Positions 33,784 to 43,800 of a stretch of 64,000 nucleotides of DNA are shown piece by piece. The stretch is from positions 496,001-560,000 of the forward strand of contig NZ_QREG01000001.1 in assembly GCF_003386095.1 (NCBI RefSeq), in the 5' to 3' direction. Position 1 is the stretch's first letter. Every line of letters begins with the position of its first letter. Both the position numbers and the translations under genes were made by a program. The notes under the pieces were generated by a model. That model was not told the DNA's origin. It searched no databases and saw only the letters and a program-made list of their open reading frames with translations. Origin of the DNA: Marinoscillum furvescens DSM 4134. Its GTDB lineage: Bacteria > Bacteroidota > Bacteroidia > Cytophagales > Cyclobacteriaceae.

Positions 33784-35103
33784 TTAATTCTTCATCATAA
33801 ACCACTTGGCCAGCACCTTGTAGTTGACCTTGGTGCCATGCATGAGGATACCGATGCGATAAATACGGCTCGCTACCCATACGGTAAACACAAAACCACC
33901 CACCATCAGGGCCATGGACAAGGCTAGCTGCCATACCGGCACCCCAAAAGGCACGCGCATCATCATCACCACCGGCGAGGTAAACGGTATCATCGACATC
34001 CAAAAGGCCAGCGAACCATTGGGGTCATTGAGCACGGCGGTGAGCATCACTATAGCCACAATCAGCGGCATGGTGACTGGCAGCATAAACTGCTGGGCAT
34101 CGGCATCACTATCTACCGCAGAGCCTATGGCTGCAAACAGAGCTCCGTATAATAAGTAGCCAGCCAAAAAGAAAAACAAGAATGCCACTACGACCATCGG
34201 AAGGTTTATGGATTCTACGGCACCCGCTACCTTAGCCATAAAATCTCCACCTGAGTCTTCTTCTAGCTCGGCTTGTGCTGCAGCTACCTCCTCCATACCG
34301 GGGCGCTGCTGCTGAGCCTTCATGGCATCATCCATAAAGGCTCCTCCTACCACAGAGCTCACCCCCATAGTCAGCAGGATCCACAAGATAAACTGTGTAA
34401 GCCCCACACCAGCGATACCAATTACCTTGCCCATCATCAGCTGAAAAGGCTTCACCGATGCAATGACCACCTCAATGATCCTACTGGTTTTTTCTTCTAC
34501 AACTCCACGCATACACTGCGTGCCGTATACGAAGATGAAAATGTAAATCAGAAACGAGGCTACATACCCAATCACCGTAGCTCCTACCGAGCTGCTTTCT
34601 TTCTCACCTCCAGCCGACAGGTTGATGGTGGCTATGTCCACATCGGCTTTGAGCTCATCCAACACCGACTTATCGATCCCTGACCGGCGTAGTTTTTCGT
34701 TTTCTATCTCGCCTTCCAGCTTTCGGCTAAGGGAGTGGACTAGAGAAATACTTGGATTGCTTTGCGCATAAAACGTGACTCCTTCCGGGTTTTCTACATC
34801 TACCCTGGGGATGTACAGCACTCCATCATAGGCACCATCTTCCAGGTCGCGTTTGGCGGCATCCAGATTTCCAGTACTATAATCAAAGGTCATTTCTTTC
34901 GAATCTTGAAACACTGCCTCAAACATGCCACTCTCATCGATCACCTGTAGGTGCTTCGTTTCTCCAGACTCTGTAGCACTCCACCCGATGAAGAAAAAGA
35001 AGCCTCCAAACAGCAATGGCCCGAGGAGCGTCATGATGATGAATGATTTTTTACGCACTCGCGACAAATACTCACGAGCAATGATCAACCCTACCTTATT
35101 CAT
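33784..35103 (-). CDS. ABC-2 type transporter permease (NatB-like)
   Basis: A 439-residue permease with one N-terminal helix (FIIMTLLGPLLFGGFFFFIG), a periplasmic domain of about 140 residues, and five helices in the C-terminal half (VIGYVASFLIYIFIFVYGTQ, VIGIAGVGLTQFILWILLTMG, VVVAFLFFFLAGYLLYGALFAAIGS, FMLPVTMPLIVAIVMLTAVL, LALSMALMVGGFVFTVWVASRIY). The segment MRGVVEEKTSRIIEVVIASVKPFQLMMGKVIGI is the ABC-2/NatB signature. It overlaps the ATPase gene by 8 bp, so the pair is coupled. NatAB homologues export Na+ or small molecules; the substrate here is unknown. Confidence 0.93.
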   Translation of the reverse strand: MNKVGLIIAREYLSRVRKKSFIIMTLLGPLLFGGFFFFIGWSATESGETKHLQVIDESGMFEAVFQDSKEMTFDYSTGNLDAAKRDLEDGAYDGVLYIPRVDVENPEGVTFYAQSNPSISLVHSLSRKLEGEIENEKLRRSGIDKSVLDELKADVDIATINLSAGGEKESSSVGATVIGYVASFLIYIFIFVYGTQCMRGVVEEKTSRIIEVVIASVKPFQLMMGKVIGIAGVGLTQFILWILLTMGVSSVVGGAFMDDAMKAQQQRPGMEEVAAAQAELEEDSGGDFMAKVAGAVESINLPMVVVAFLFFFLAGYLLYGALFAAIGSAVDSDADAQQFMLPVTMPLIVAIVMLTAVLNDPNGSLAFWMSMIPFTSPVVMMMRVPFGVPVWQLALSMALMVGGFVFTVWVASRIYRIGILMHGTKVNYKVLAKWFMMKN

Positions 35104-36007
35104 GATTGCCTCCTTTCACTTTTTGGATAAATATTTCATTGATAGTGGGCACCTTTTCTATAAAGGAGTGAATCTCCACCTCGCCCATCAGCACGCGCAG
35201 CAGGTTATTAGGGCCTCCATCGGTTTTGTCTTTGATGACAGACCGTGTATACCCTACTTCGCCAGGCGCTGATGTAAGCAACTCATAGTCCGCACCAGCG
35301 GTCAGCTGCCCTTCGTGCTCTACGATAAATGTTCCGTTTTTGTGAGCCTGCTTGATGTCTACTTTTTTGCCATCCAGAATTTTTTCTGACTGATTGATCA
35401 GGGCTATGTGATCACAAAGCTCTTCTACCGACTCCATACGATGGGTAGAAAAAATTACGGTAGCACCATTGTCGCGCAGCTGCAAAATTTCATCTTTGAT
35501 CAGATTGGCATTTACCGGATCGAAACCTGAAAACGGCTCATCCAAAATAATCAGTTCGGGCTCATGCAGTACGGTAGCTATAAACTGCACCTTCTGAGCC
35601 ATTCCTTTGGAGAGGTCTTCGATGGCTTTGTTGTGCCAGGGTGTCAGCTCGAGCCTTTTCAGCCAACTTTTGATTTTGGCTACGGCATCTGGCCGTGAGA
35701 GTCCTTTTAGACGTGCCAAATAAAGCAGCTGCTCGCCTACTTTCATCTTTTTGTACAAGCCTCGCTCCTCTGGCAGGTAGCCAATAAGGCGCACCATTTC
35801 AGGAGTGATCTCTTCACCATTGAGCATTACACGTCCCTGATCCTGCTCTATGATGCGGGTGATGATCCGGATCAAAGTGGTCTTGCCAGCGCCATTCGGT
35901 CCCAGCAGCCCGAAAATACTTCCTTTGGGGATGGTCAGGCTAACGTCATTCAGCGCAGTATGCGATGCGTAGCGCTTGGTCAGCCCTTCTACTTGTAATA
36001 ATTCCAA
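35096..36007 (-). CDS. ABC transporter ATP-binding protein (NatA-like)
   Basis: A 303-residue ATPase: Walker A GLLGPNGAGKTTLIR at about 33, signature LSKGMAQKVQFIA, Walker B LIILDEPFSGFDPVN, switch His in FSTHRMESVEELC, and a C-terminal DUF4162-like domain of about 80 residues. The start is a TTG at 36007: the upstream in-frame sequence reaches a stop after four codons and contains no ATG or GTG, and MELLQVEGLTKRY from that TTG is the normal family N-terminus. It is first in the operon with the permease. Confidence 0.95.
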   Translation of the reverse strand: MELLQVEGLTKRYASHTALNDVSLTIPKGSIFGLLGPNGAGKTTLIRIITRIIEQDQGRVMLNGEEITPEMVRLIGYLPEERGLYKKMKVGEQLLYLARLKGLSRPDAVAKIKSWLKRLELTPWHNKAIEDLSKGMAQKVQFIATVLHEPELIILDEPFSGFDPVNANLIKDEILQLRDNGATVIFSTHRMESVEELCDHIALINQSEKILDGKKVDIKQAHKNGTFIVEHEGQLTAGADYELLTSAPGEVGYTRSVIKDKTDGGPNNLLRVLMGEVEIHSFIEKVPTINEIFIQKVKGGNHE

Positions 36008-36106
36008 AATAACTTTTTTTTAGGTTTTGCATGTTAGTTGAATGCGCAGTGAATTTATTACACATACTCGAGATATTTTTACCATCCATATAAATGATTC
36101 GTAAAA

Positions 36107-36859
36107 GTGAAGATTGCTAAATCGCCTTACACCTGGTACGCTATTTTGGTGTTTTTGATGAGCTGCGTAATAGTGGTACCTACATTGGCACTACTGAGCA
36201 CCAACCGCCGCTGGCACCTCGCCGGACTACAGCTCCACCGCTGGTGGGCAAAAATCGTATTTTGGATTTGGCGAATGCCCGTAGAAATCTCAGGGCTAGA
36301 GCACCTGAAGACTGCAGATCAAAAGATCTATTGCAGCAATCACTTTTCATACCTGGACATCCCCACATTTTTTCTCACCACAAGTGGAAAACTGATCGGC
36401 AAAAGCTCGCTCACCAACATTCCGCTCTTCGGCTATTTCTTCAAAAAAATGCACATCCCCGTCAACAGGTCCAGCATGCGAAGCAGGGCAGAAAGCATGA
36501 AACGCTCGCAGCAAGCGATAGACGAGGGGTATGACGTGGCATTTTTCCCCGAAGGGGGCATCCGTGTGCAGCCCAGCGACCTGCCCTACATGTGTAGCTT
36601 CAAAGACGGTGCGTTTCGACTGGCAGTAGAAAACCAGCTCCCCATCATTCCCATCACCAAGGCTACCAACTTCATCATTTTGCCCGATGTATCGGAAATA
36701 AAATTTAGACACACTCCCTGCAAAATCACGGTCCATCCGCCCATCTACCCTCAGGGAAAAGGTGAAACTGCCATCAAAGCACTTAAGGAGCAGGTTTTCA
36801 ACACCATACAATCCGAACTTCTAAAGCATCACCCTGATAAAGTCAAAACTGTTAGCTAA
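36107..36859 (+). CDS. plsC: 1-acyl-sn-glycerol-3-phosphate acyltransferase (PlsC-type)
   Basis: Inner-membrane enzyme that adds the second acyl chain to lysophosphatidic acid. The 250 residues start with GTG (an in-frame stop lies just upstream) and one membrane helix (WYAILVFLMSCVIVVPTLALL). The catalytic NHX4D box is SNHFSYLDIP (His79, Asp84) and the substrate motif is FFPEGGIRV near 147; GKLIGKSSLTNIPLFGYF between them is typical. It precedes gatC by 25 bp on the plus strand. Confidence 0.92.
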   Translation: MKIAKSPYTWYAILVFLMSCVIVVPTLALLSTNRRWHLAGLQLHRWWAKIVFWIWRMPVEISGLEHLKTADQKIYCSNHFSYLDIPTFFLTTSGKLIGKSSLTNIPLFGYFFKKMHIPVNRSSMRSRAESMKRSQQAIDEGYDVAFFPEGGIRVQPSDLPYMCSFKDGAFRLAVENQLPIIPITKATNFIILPDVSEIKFRHTPCKITVHPPIYPQGKGETAIKALKEQVFNTIQSELLKHHPDKVKTVS

Positions 36860-36884
36860 TATTGTCGGCTAGAAGGTATTCGTC

Positions 36885-37172
36885 ATGAAAATAGATAAGG
36901 ACACACTACATAAAATAGCACATCTGGCGCGAGTGGAGATCAAACCTGAAAAAGAGGAAGGATACATCAAAGACCTGGAAGAAGTACTCACCTGGGTGGA
37001 AAAACTCAATGAGTTGGACACCGATGGTGTGGAGCCTCTTACGAACATGTCTTTTGAAGAGAATGCCCTACGACCGGATGAGCGTAGCCACCAGCTCGAA
37101 CATGAGCGAGCGCTAAAAAATGCTCCAAAGGCAGACGATGACTACTTCCGCGTACCTAAAGTACTGGACTAA
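36885..37172 (+). CDS. gatC: Asp/Glu-tRNA amidotransferase subunit C
   Basis: Small subunit of GatCAB, which converts Glu-tRNA(Gln) and Asp-tRNA(Asn) to the amide forms. The 95 residues show the family pattern: IAHLARVEIKPEKEEGYIKDLEEVLTWVEKLNELDTDGVEPL, then the loop NALRPDE and ending KADDDYFRVPKVLD. gatA is 21 kb away in this window (57969-59393) and gatB is not present, so the subunits are encoded apart. Confidence 0.95.
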   Translation: MKIDKDTLHKIAHLARVEIKPEKEEGYIKDLEEVLTWVEKLNELDTDGVEPLTNMSFEENALRPDERSHQLEHERALKNAPKADDDYFRVPKVLD

Positions 37173-37193
37173 AACGTGAAACAACTTACTGGC

Positions 37194-40019
37194 ATGCCTC
37201 AAAAACTCCTGATCGTTTTCTTTTTAGGAGTAGCAGGACTTTTCTGCTATCATTATTTTGCAGGCTATGATAGCAGCATCAACTGGAATGTAACCACCAC
37301 CGCAGAAACCGAAACATTCGAACACTCCACTATTGTCAAAGGGCCATTTACCTTTAGCCTGGAAGGCAGCAAATACGCACTAGCTGAGTCATTCACGGCG
37401 GGCCCTATCACCCGAGATTACCAAAGAGACGGTGCTTTCCTCCTACTCATGTTTATCGGGCTGGCCATTTTTCTAACCACAGCCACCTACCTCACGCGGT
37501 TTTGGTTTATCCTGATCATGGGCGCCATGATTTTTTTCATCATCAGCCTGCAGCTGCCAGAGATTCAATTATTTGGCTTTAGCGATACCTCCTCCGGTGC
37601 AGCCATCGTTACATTACTGATCATACTGCTGCCTGCGTATGTTTTTCATGCGTTTGCTACCAGCAGCCCTTATGCGCTGCGTTTGCTCACCATTCTTGGA
37701 GCCTTTGCCTCCATAGCCTTGTTTTCCGGAGTAGAGCTGATTACCCTGCAGGAGCAGCTGATCAGCCGCAGCTACTTTGGGTGGGTGATATTGTCGCTGC
37801 TCTTTCTGATTACCATCGCAGAAGACCTCATTTTTGGCATCTTGTACCTCATCACCCGTTCTAAAGGCGGACAGGGCAACGCACTCCATTTCTCTATTTT
37901 CTCATTGCTATACCTGACCGTATGGGGACTGTACTATGCCAATAAATACGGATACCTCTCAATAGAACTCACGTTCTTCAATCCTTTTGCAGTCTTTATT
38001 CTTAGTAGCATAGTGGCGCTTTGGGCACTAAAACACAAAGCCTACCTATTCCAAGGGCTAATGCCTCTCCGTATGGTGTATGCTTTTTTCTGCAGCGTTG
38101 GCATTATGGTGATGGCTTTCTATGGACTGGCATTTTTCCGTGGCAACGACCCGGTATACGAAGCTTTTCACTATTTCATTCTCTATACTCACATCGGTTT
38201 TGGTGTGATGTTTTTCATTTACATCCTTGTAAATTTCATCACTCCGCTCGTACAGGGCTTACAGGTATATAAAGTAGCGTACCGCAACCAAAACTTTCCC
38301 TACATAAGTGCCCGACTTGCAGGTTTAGTGGCTGTAGCGGCCCTTTTTTACCTCGCCAGCCGTGAGCCGTGGCTACTCTATCAGGCAGGAAAATTCAACT
38401 ACCTGGGTGCACAGGCCCAAACCATGGGCAATGACCTGCTGGCCAAAGAGTACTTCTCCCAGGGTGCAGTATATGGCCAGGACAACCACTTTAGCAACTA
38501 CCAGTTGGGATACCAAAAACTACAGGAAAATGATTTTGACCAGTCAAATTACCGGTTTGGTAGAGCTACCGTACGCTACCCTTCGCCACAGGCGTTTATC
38601 AACTACTCCGGCACTTTTGCTAAACTAAATGAAGCCACTCCAGCCCTGGTAAGCCTTCAGGATGGTTTGCGCGAGTTTCCCAATAACAGTCAATTACTCA
38701 ACAACCTGGGGCTCATTTACCTGGATCAGGGAAAACTCCGACAAGCGGAAACCACCCTTCTGCAAGCTGAGTCAAATAATGAATGGACACAAGCAACCCA
38801 GGTAAATCTCTGGAGAGTTAAACCCTTTGACAAGGAGGTAACCTCATTTAAGGAAAGCAACCTGGCGGTAAAAGCAAATATTCTGGCCAAGGCACTGAAC
38901 ACGGAGGATCGCATCAGCTTGCCTCTGGACACCTCCAACCTTTACCCTTCTTACCCACTGCATCGCATGGCGTATCTCACCAATGCCGCCGGATACTTTG
39001 GAAGTGAAGCGATTGCCGGCCTACTTGAGCGTGAGCTGGCAGGCCCAATCGAAGAGTCAACTTACTGGACGGCAAAAAACGCCGTAGCACTCACCTATTA
39101 TCAAGCCCTGGACATCAACCAGGCCATCAGAAGCCTGCACCAACTTGCCCTGGAAGCTACCGGTGAGCAAGTGGCGAATTATTACTACCAGATGGGGCTG
39201 ATTGCTCTGGATCAAAATAGCCCTGAAATGGCGCTTTCATATCTGGATGCATCCATTGAAGCAGGAGGAGACCAGGCATTGTTTGCCAAACTGGCCGCAG
39301 CATTGGAAGTATCTTTTGAGCAAGGTCTGGAATGGGCTAACCACCTTACCTCTCTTGATACCTCATACTTATCCGTAGCCAACAGCCTCGCTCAGCTTGA
39401 AAACCGTGAAAACCTCGAGCAAGGGAAGCAACTTACGAGACTTTACTACTTCCACGAAGACTACCAACTGGCCGAGCTATCCGCCCTACTGAGTACTGCC
39501 GACAGCTCTTTTGCTCAGAATTTCTGGACCAAAGCATCACACGACCTACTCACCACTGGCAACTTTGATCGACTTACAGGGTTAATGAGTATTTTAAAAC
39601 CTAAACTGCCCCCCCAGCACACCATAAAAGCACGTCTGCTGCTTGCCCTACAAGAGCAAAAACCGCTACCGGACCACCCAGCCAGCAGATTACTGGCAGC
39701 CAAAGATGCCAATGGACTGAGAAACTACCTGCGCAAAAATCCTTTTGATGAACCCATGGTCCTACACCTTTCGCGCGAACTTCTGCGCTGGGACCCCTCC
39801 ACAGCATACGATGTGCTGGTGGAAGCCATTGACATCAACAAAAGGAGTGTAGCTTTGCACAAGCAATACATACTTACAGCTCTGGAAGTGGGGCTACAGA
39901 GCTATGCCAGCGACGCGCTGGAAAAGCTCGAAACGATAACAACCCGGAATGACTATCGGGAGTTTGAGCAAAGATATCTGACCCGAAAAGCAGAAATCGA
40001 CGCTGAATCCGCCTGGTAG
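37194..40019 (+). CDS. Large polytopic membrane protein with TPR domain, unknown function
   Basis: A 941-residue protein; ATG at 37194 is preferred over an upstream GTG because it gives a direct signal-anchor (MPQKLLIVFFLGVAGLFCYHYF). Residues 1-390 hold about eleven membrane helices, with one loop of about 70 residues after the first. From about 395 to the end the protein is helical with TPR-like units (AKEYFSQGAVYGQDNHFSNYQLGYQKL, NNSQLLNNLGLIYLDQGKLRQAETTLLQAE, IALDQNSPEMALSYLDASIEAGGD). No catalytic motif is seen. It follows gatC by 21 bp. It could be a membrane scaffold or an unusual envelope biogenesis factor. Confidence 0.75.
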   Translation: MPQKLLIVFFLGVAGLFCYHYFAGYDSSINWNVTTTAETETFEHSTIVKGPFTFSLEGSKYALAESFTAGPITRDYQRDGAFLLLMFIGLAIFLTTATYLTRFWFILIMGAMIFFIISLQLPEIQLFGFSDTSSGAAIVTLLIILLPAYVFHAFATSSPYALRLLTILGAFASIALFSGVELITLQEQLISRSYFGWVILSLLFLITIAEDLIFGILYLITRSKGGQGNALHFSIFSLLYLTVWGLYYANKYGYLSIELTFFNPFAVFILSSIVALWALKHKAYLFQGLMPLRMVYAFFCSVGIMVMAFYGLAFFRGNDPVYEAFHYFILYTHIGFGVMFFIYILVNFITPLVQGLQVYKVAYRNQNFPYISARLAGLVAVAALFYLASREPWLLYQAGKFNYLGAQAQTMGNDLLAKEYFSQGAVYGQDNHFSNYQLGYQKLQENDFDQSNYRFGRATVRYPSPQAFINYSGTFAKLNEATPALVSLQDGLREFPNNSQLLNNLGLIYLDQGKLRQAETTLLQAESNNEWTQATQVNLWRVKPFDKEVTSFKESNLAVKANILAKALNTEDRISLPLDTSNLYPSYPLHRMAYLTNAAGYFGSEAIAGLLERELAGPIEESTYWTAKNAVALTYYQALDINQAIRSLHQLALEATGEQVANYYYQMGLIALDQNSPEMALSYLDASIEAGGDQALFAKLAAALEVSFEQGLEWANHLTSLDTSYLSVANSLAQLENRENLEQGKQLTRLYYFHEDYQLAELSALLSTADSSFAQNFWTKASHDLLTTGNFDRLTGLMSILKPKLPPQHTIKARLLLALQEQKPLPDHPASRLLAAKDANGLRNYLRKNPFDEPMVLHLSRELLRWDPSTAYDVLVEAIDINKRSVALHKQYILTALEVGLQSYASDALEKLETITTRNDYREFEQRYLTRKAEIDAESAW

Positions 40020-40071
40020 ATTCCAAATGTATAACGCTGGCTACCCACCAGCATAACATGTACTTTGGACT

Positions 40072-41643
40072 ATGAAACACCCCTTTCAATTTGGTGAGGA
40101 TACCCTCACCCCTGCGCTAGCATTGGCTCTTGCGAGAGGCTCTCTGAACGGCGCCTTTAGCTCAACTACAAAAGAAAAAATCATCAAAAGCCATGATGCT
40201 GTGGCGGCTATTGCCAACGGTGACCGAGTGGTCTATGGCGTGAATACTGGCTTTGGGCCACTTTGCACTACCATTATTTCCAAAGAGCAAACCCGTGCGC
40301 TGCAGGAAAACATCTTGCGCAGCCACAGTGTAGGCGTGGGTGATGCGGTACCTCAAGAGGTGGTAAAACTCATGCTGGTCACCAAACTGCACGCGCTTAG
40401 CTTCGGCTACTCGGGCATAGCGCTCGCTACGCTAGAGCGGATCCACTGGCACCTGCAAAACGACATCATCCCGATGGTGCCTACCCAAGGGTCTGTAGGG
40501 GCCTCGGGAGACCTGGCGCCATTGGCTCACCTGTTCCTTCCGCTTATAGGCCTGGGGCAGGTTATGGCTGATGGCCAAATACAAAACAGCCTGGAAGTAC
40601 TGGAAAAGCACCACCGGGAGCCACTAAAACTAGGCCCGAAAGAAGGGCTGGCACTCATCAATGGCACACAGTTTATTTTGGCGTATGCCACTCGCGCTGT
40701 AGAGCGCCTGCACAACTGCCTGGAACTGGCAGACATCATTGGCGCCATGTCGCTAGAAGGAGTGCTGGGATCAGCGGCCCCTTTTCACAGCAAGCTGCAC
40801 CAGCTCAGGCCCTTTGCAGGCAACCAACACGTAGCCTTCCGTCTGCGCACACTACTTAAAGACTCAGAGATGGTCGCCTCTCACCAAAACTGCGGACGTG
40901 TACAGGATCCCTATTCGCTCCGCTGCATGCCTCAGGTGCATGGCAGCTCACGCAGCGCATGGCTACACCTCTACCAGCAAGTGACCACCGAGCTCAACAG
41001 CGTCACCGACAACCCGATCATTCTTAGTGCGGAGGAATCCATAAGCGGTGGCAACTTTCACGGACAGCCACTGGCCCTACCTTTGGACTATGCTACTTTG
41101 GCTGCTGCCGAAGTGGGCAACATTTCGGATAGGCGCACCTACCTCCTCCTGGAAGGCGGTGAAGCAGGCTTACCAAAACTACTCATGAAAAACACGGGTA
41201 TCAACTCGGGCTTTATGATCCCGCAATACACCTCTGCAGCACTGGTGAGCGAAAACAAGTCACTATGCTTTCCTGCCAGTGCTGACAGCATCCCTACCTC
41301 GCTAGGTCAGGAAGACCATGTAAGCATGGGCTCCATAAGTGGCCGCAAGCTCAACCAGGTCATCGACAATCTGGAGAACATCTTAGCGGTGGAAATGATC
41401 TGCGCGGCACAAGCTTTTGACTACCGAAGGCCTATGAAATCTGGCAAAATACTGGAAGCTTGCCATGAGCTCATCAGAAGTCAAATAGATCATGCCGAGG
41501 AGGACCGCATTTTTGCCAATGATATCCGAAAAGCACACAACCTAATTAGCAGCGGTGCCATCAACAGCACTGCTTATGACATAGCCCAAAAACACGACAT
41601 TAACCTTAAAGGAGATTACTATGAACAGTTCTCAATTTCTTAA
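40072..41643 (+). CDS. hutH: Histidine ammonia-lyase
   Basis: First step of histidine degradation: L-histidine to trans-urocanate and ammonia. The 523 residues carry [12 protein letters not shown], the MIO-forming Ala144-Ser145-Gly146 in [14 protein letters not shown], and the family motifs [29 protein letters not shown] and QEDHVSMGS. It overlaps hutU by 23 bp, so the two are translated together. hutI and hutG, which complete the pathway, are not in the window. Confidence 0.97.
   Translation: MKHPFQFGEDTLTPALALALARGSLNGAFSSTTKEKIIKSHDAVAAIANGDRVVYGVNTGFGPLCTTIISKEQTRALQENILRSHSVGVGDAVPQEVVKLMLVTKLHALSFGYSGIALATLERIHWHLQNDIIPMVPTQGSVGASGDLAPLAHLFLPLIGLGQVMADGQIQNSLEVLEKHHREPLKLGPKEGLALINGTQFILAYATRAVERLHNCLELADIIGAMSLEGVLGSAAPFHSKLHQLRPFAGNQHVAFRLRTLLKDSEMVASHQNCGRVQDPYSLRCMPQVHGSSRSAWLHLYQQVTTELNSVTDNPIILSAEESISGGNFHGQPLALPLDYATLAAAEVGNISDRRTYLLLEGGEAGLPKLLMKNTGINSGFMIPQYTSAALVSENKSLCFPASADSIPTSLGQEDHVSMGSISGRKLNQVIDNLENILAVEMICAAQAFDYRRPMKSGKILEACHELIRSQIDHAEEDRIFANDIRKAHNLISSGAINSTAYDIAQKHDINLKGDYYEQFSIS
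41608..41614 (+). promoter_or_regulatory. Strong Shine-Dalgarno site of hutU
   Basis: AAAGGAG lies 6 nt before the hutU ATG at 41621 and inside the 3' end of hutH. Such a site is unusual in this phylum and settles the overlapping start. Confidence 0.7.
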
Positions 41644-43291
41644 AAAATACGCCAATCACCCCACCTACAAATCACCTATTGGAAACACACTCCACGCAAA
41701 GTCGTGGCAAACCGAAGCACCGCTCCGGATGCTGCTCAACAACCTGGACGCGGAAGTAGCCGAAGACCCCGGCGAACTGGTCGTATACGGTGGCACAGGG
41801 CAGGCTGCCCGCAACCGGGAATCGTTAGAAAAAATCATTCAACTGCTCCTTGAACTCGAAAACGATGAGAGTCTGCTGGTACAGTCTGGCAAGCCTGTGG
41901 GCAAAGTGCGTACACATGCAGAAGCACCGCGTGTACTTATCGCAAATTCCAACCTGGTGCCTGCCTGGGCCAATTGGGAACATTTCGAAGAGTTGAAAGC
42001 AAGAGGCCTGATGATGTACGGCCAGATGACGGCAGGCAGCTGGATATACATCGGGTCTCAAGGTATCCTGCAAGGCACCTACGAAACCTTTGCAGCATGT
42101 GCCAATCAGCATTTTGATGGCACACTCCGACATAAGTTGCTCGTTTCTGGAGGACTTGGCGGGATGGGTGGAGCACAACCGCTCGCTGCCACGATGGCCG
42201 GCGCCACCTTTTTAGGTGCAGATGTAGACCCCACACGCATTGAAAAGCGCCTCAAAACACGCTATATCGACAAGATGACCGATAGCTACGAAGAAGCCAG
42301 AGACTGGGCCCTTTCAGCTAAAGCCAAAGGGGAGAACATTTCCATAGGGCTGGTGAGTGATATTGGAGACCTCCTCGAAAATCTAAAAACTGACGGCATA
42401 GTACCTGACGTACTAACCGATCAAACTTCAGCACACGACCCGGTTTTTGGCTATGTGCCTAACGGACTAAGCCTTGAAGAAGCGGCTGCTCTTCGCTCTA
42501 AAGATACCAAAGCGTACAAAGCATTATCCCTGAAGAGCATGGCCAGGCACGTAAGCCTCATGCTGGAAATGCAGCAGCAAGGAGCCATTACTTTTGACTA
42601 TGGAAACAACCTACGGGAATTCGCCGTGCAAGGTGGCGAGCCCAACGCTTTTGATTTCAAAGGGTTTGTGCCAGAGTACATTCGCCCACTTTTTTGTGAA
42701 GGCAAGGGACCTTTTCGGTGGGCAGCGCTCTCAGGAGATCCAGAGGATATTTATACCACCGACAAAGCCTTGATGGAAGCCTTTCCCGAGAATGAACACC
42801 TGATCAATTGGCTAACGCAGGCCAAAGAAAAAATTAGCTTTCAGGGCCTGCCCTGTAGAATCTGCTGGCTAGGTATGGGCGAACGCGAAAAAGCTGGCCT
42901 GATCTTCAATGAGCTGGTGAAGAAAGGTAAGGTAAAAGCACCAATCGTGATTGGTCGGGATCACCTGGACTGTGGATCGGTAGCTTCACCCAACCGGGAG
43001 ACGGAAGGCATGAAGGATGGAACGGATGCCGTGTCTGACTGGCCGCTGCTCAACCTACTATCCAACGCTTCTGGCGGAGCCACGTGGGTATCCTTTCACC
43101 ACGGCGGTGGTGTAGGCATGGGCTACTCACAGCATGCAGGCATGGTAGTGCTTGCCGATGGCTCTAGCCGAGCAGAGCGCTGCCTACGCAGGGTACTGCA
43201 CAATGATCCGGCCATGGGCATCTACCGACACCATGACGCAGGCTATGAAGACGCCACACGTACCGGCGAACAGCACGGTATTTTAATTTAG
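41621..43291 (+). CDS. hutU: Urocanate hydratase
   Basis: Converts urocanate to imidazolonepropionate using tightly bound NAD+ as electrophile. The 556 residues show [32 protein letters not shown], the NAD-binding [20 protein letters not shown], the [13 protein letters not shown] segment with the conserved active-site Cys, and [18 protein letters not shown] strong ribosome site fixes the start inside hutH. The stop overlaps that of the convergent STAS-like gene by 9 bp. Confidence 0.97.
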   Translation: MNSSQFLKKYANHPTYKSPIGNTLHAKSWQTEAPLRMLLNNLDAEVAEDPGELVVYGGTGQAARNRESLEKIIQLLLELENDESLLVQSGKPVGKVRTHAEAPRVLIANSNLVPAWANWEHFEELKARGLMMYGQMTAGSWIYIGSQGILQGTYETFAACANQHFDGTLRHKLLVSGGLGGMGGAQPLAATMAGATFLGADVDPTRIEKRLKTRYIDKMTDSYEEARDWALSAKAKGENISIGLVSDIGDLLENLKTDGIVPDVLTDQTSAHDPVFGYVPNGLSLEEAAALRSKDTKAYKALSLKSMARHVSLMLEMQQQGAITFDYGNNLREFAVQGGEPNAFDFKGFVPEYIRPLFCEGKGPFRWAALSGDPEDIYTTDKALMEAFPENEHLINWLTQAKEKISFQGLPCRICWLGMGEREKAGLIFNELVKKGKVKAPIVIGRDHLDCGSVASPNRETEGMKDGTDAVSDWPLLNLLSNASGGATWVSFHHGGGVGMGYSQHAGMVVLADGSSRAERCLRRVLHNDPAMGIYRHHDAGYEDATRTGEQHGILI

Positions 43292-43648
43292 TGACTGTGT
43301 GACCAGGTATTCTTTCGCTGCTTCTTCACTATCAAAAGGTTTTAAGGACCCTCCTAGAATCTTATTGTAAATGATAAGCAGCGCTTTTTTACCTCCGGTT
43401 ACGCCCACGATGGCTCCTTTCATGGGAATGTCCTTGGTCTCTTCACCAAGCCTTCTGATAAATTGATTGAATTTTGGTTTGGCAAATGCCCCCGTGATAT
43501 TGACTAAACGCAAATGAGGTTTGCGTTCTGAAAGTAGCCAATCTCGAAGATGTGTTGCTGTGGTGATCATTTCATCTTCAGACTGCTCTTGATAGTCCAC
43601 GTAGATTATCTCTTTGCCTTTATAGTAAATCTTGCTAAATCCAGCCAT
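43283..43648 (-). CDS. STAS/SEC14-like (SpoIIAA-like) small cytoplasmic protein
   Basis: A 121-residue protein with the pattern of STAS/SEC14-like small proteins: [13 protein letters not shown], then [66 protein letters not shown] and [13 protein letters not shown]. Such proteins are often found alone in Bacteroidota and are of unclear function. It lacks an obvious phospho-Ser of the anti-sigma antagonist type. Its 3' end overlaps hutU on the other strand. Confidence 0.7.
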   Translation of the reverse strand: MAGFSKIYYKGKEIIYVDYQEQSEDEMITTATHLRDWLLSERKPHLRLVNITGAFAKPKFNQFIRRLGEETKDIPMKGAIVGVTGGKKALLIIYNKILGGSLKPFDSEEAAKEYLVTQSLN

Positions 43649-43746
43649 TGGCGGTGTGTGTTTGTTAGGTTAGAAAAGCTGTCTTGTAAATTAATACGCG
43701 CTAAATAAACACACAACGCATTTGGAAGAGAAAATGCTCAACAAAC

Positions 43747-43778
43747 AAAAAGCCCTTGTATTGCTACAAGGGCTTTTC
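43747..43778 (-). terminator. Terminator of the tonB end of the long operon
   Basis: AGCCCTTGTA at 43751-43760 pairs perfectly with TACAAGGGCT at 43765-43774; the minus-strand read-out is TTTTTGTTTG. It lies 27 bp past the tonB stop and closes the minus-strand block. Confidence 0.9.
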
Positions 43779-43800
43779 TATTTAGAGAATAAGATTATTC

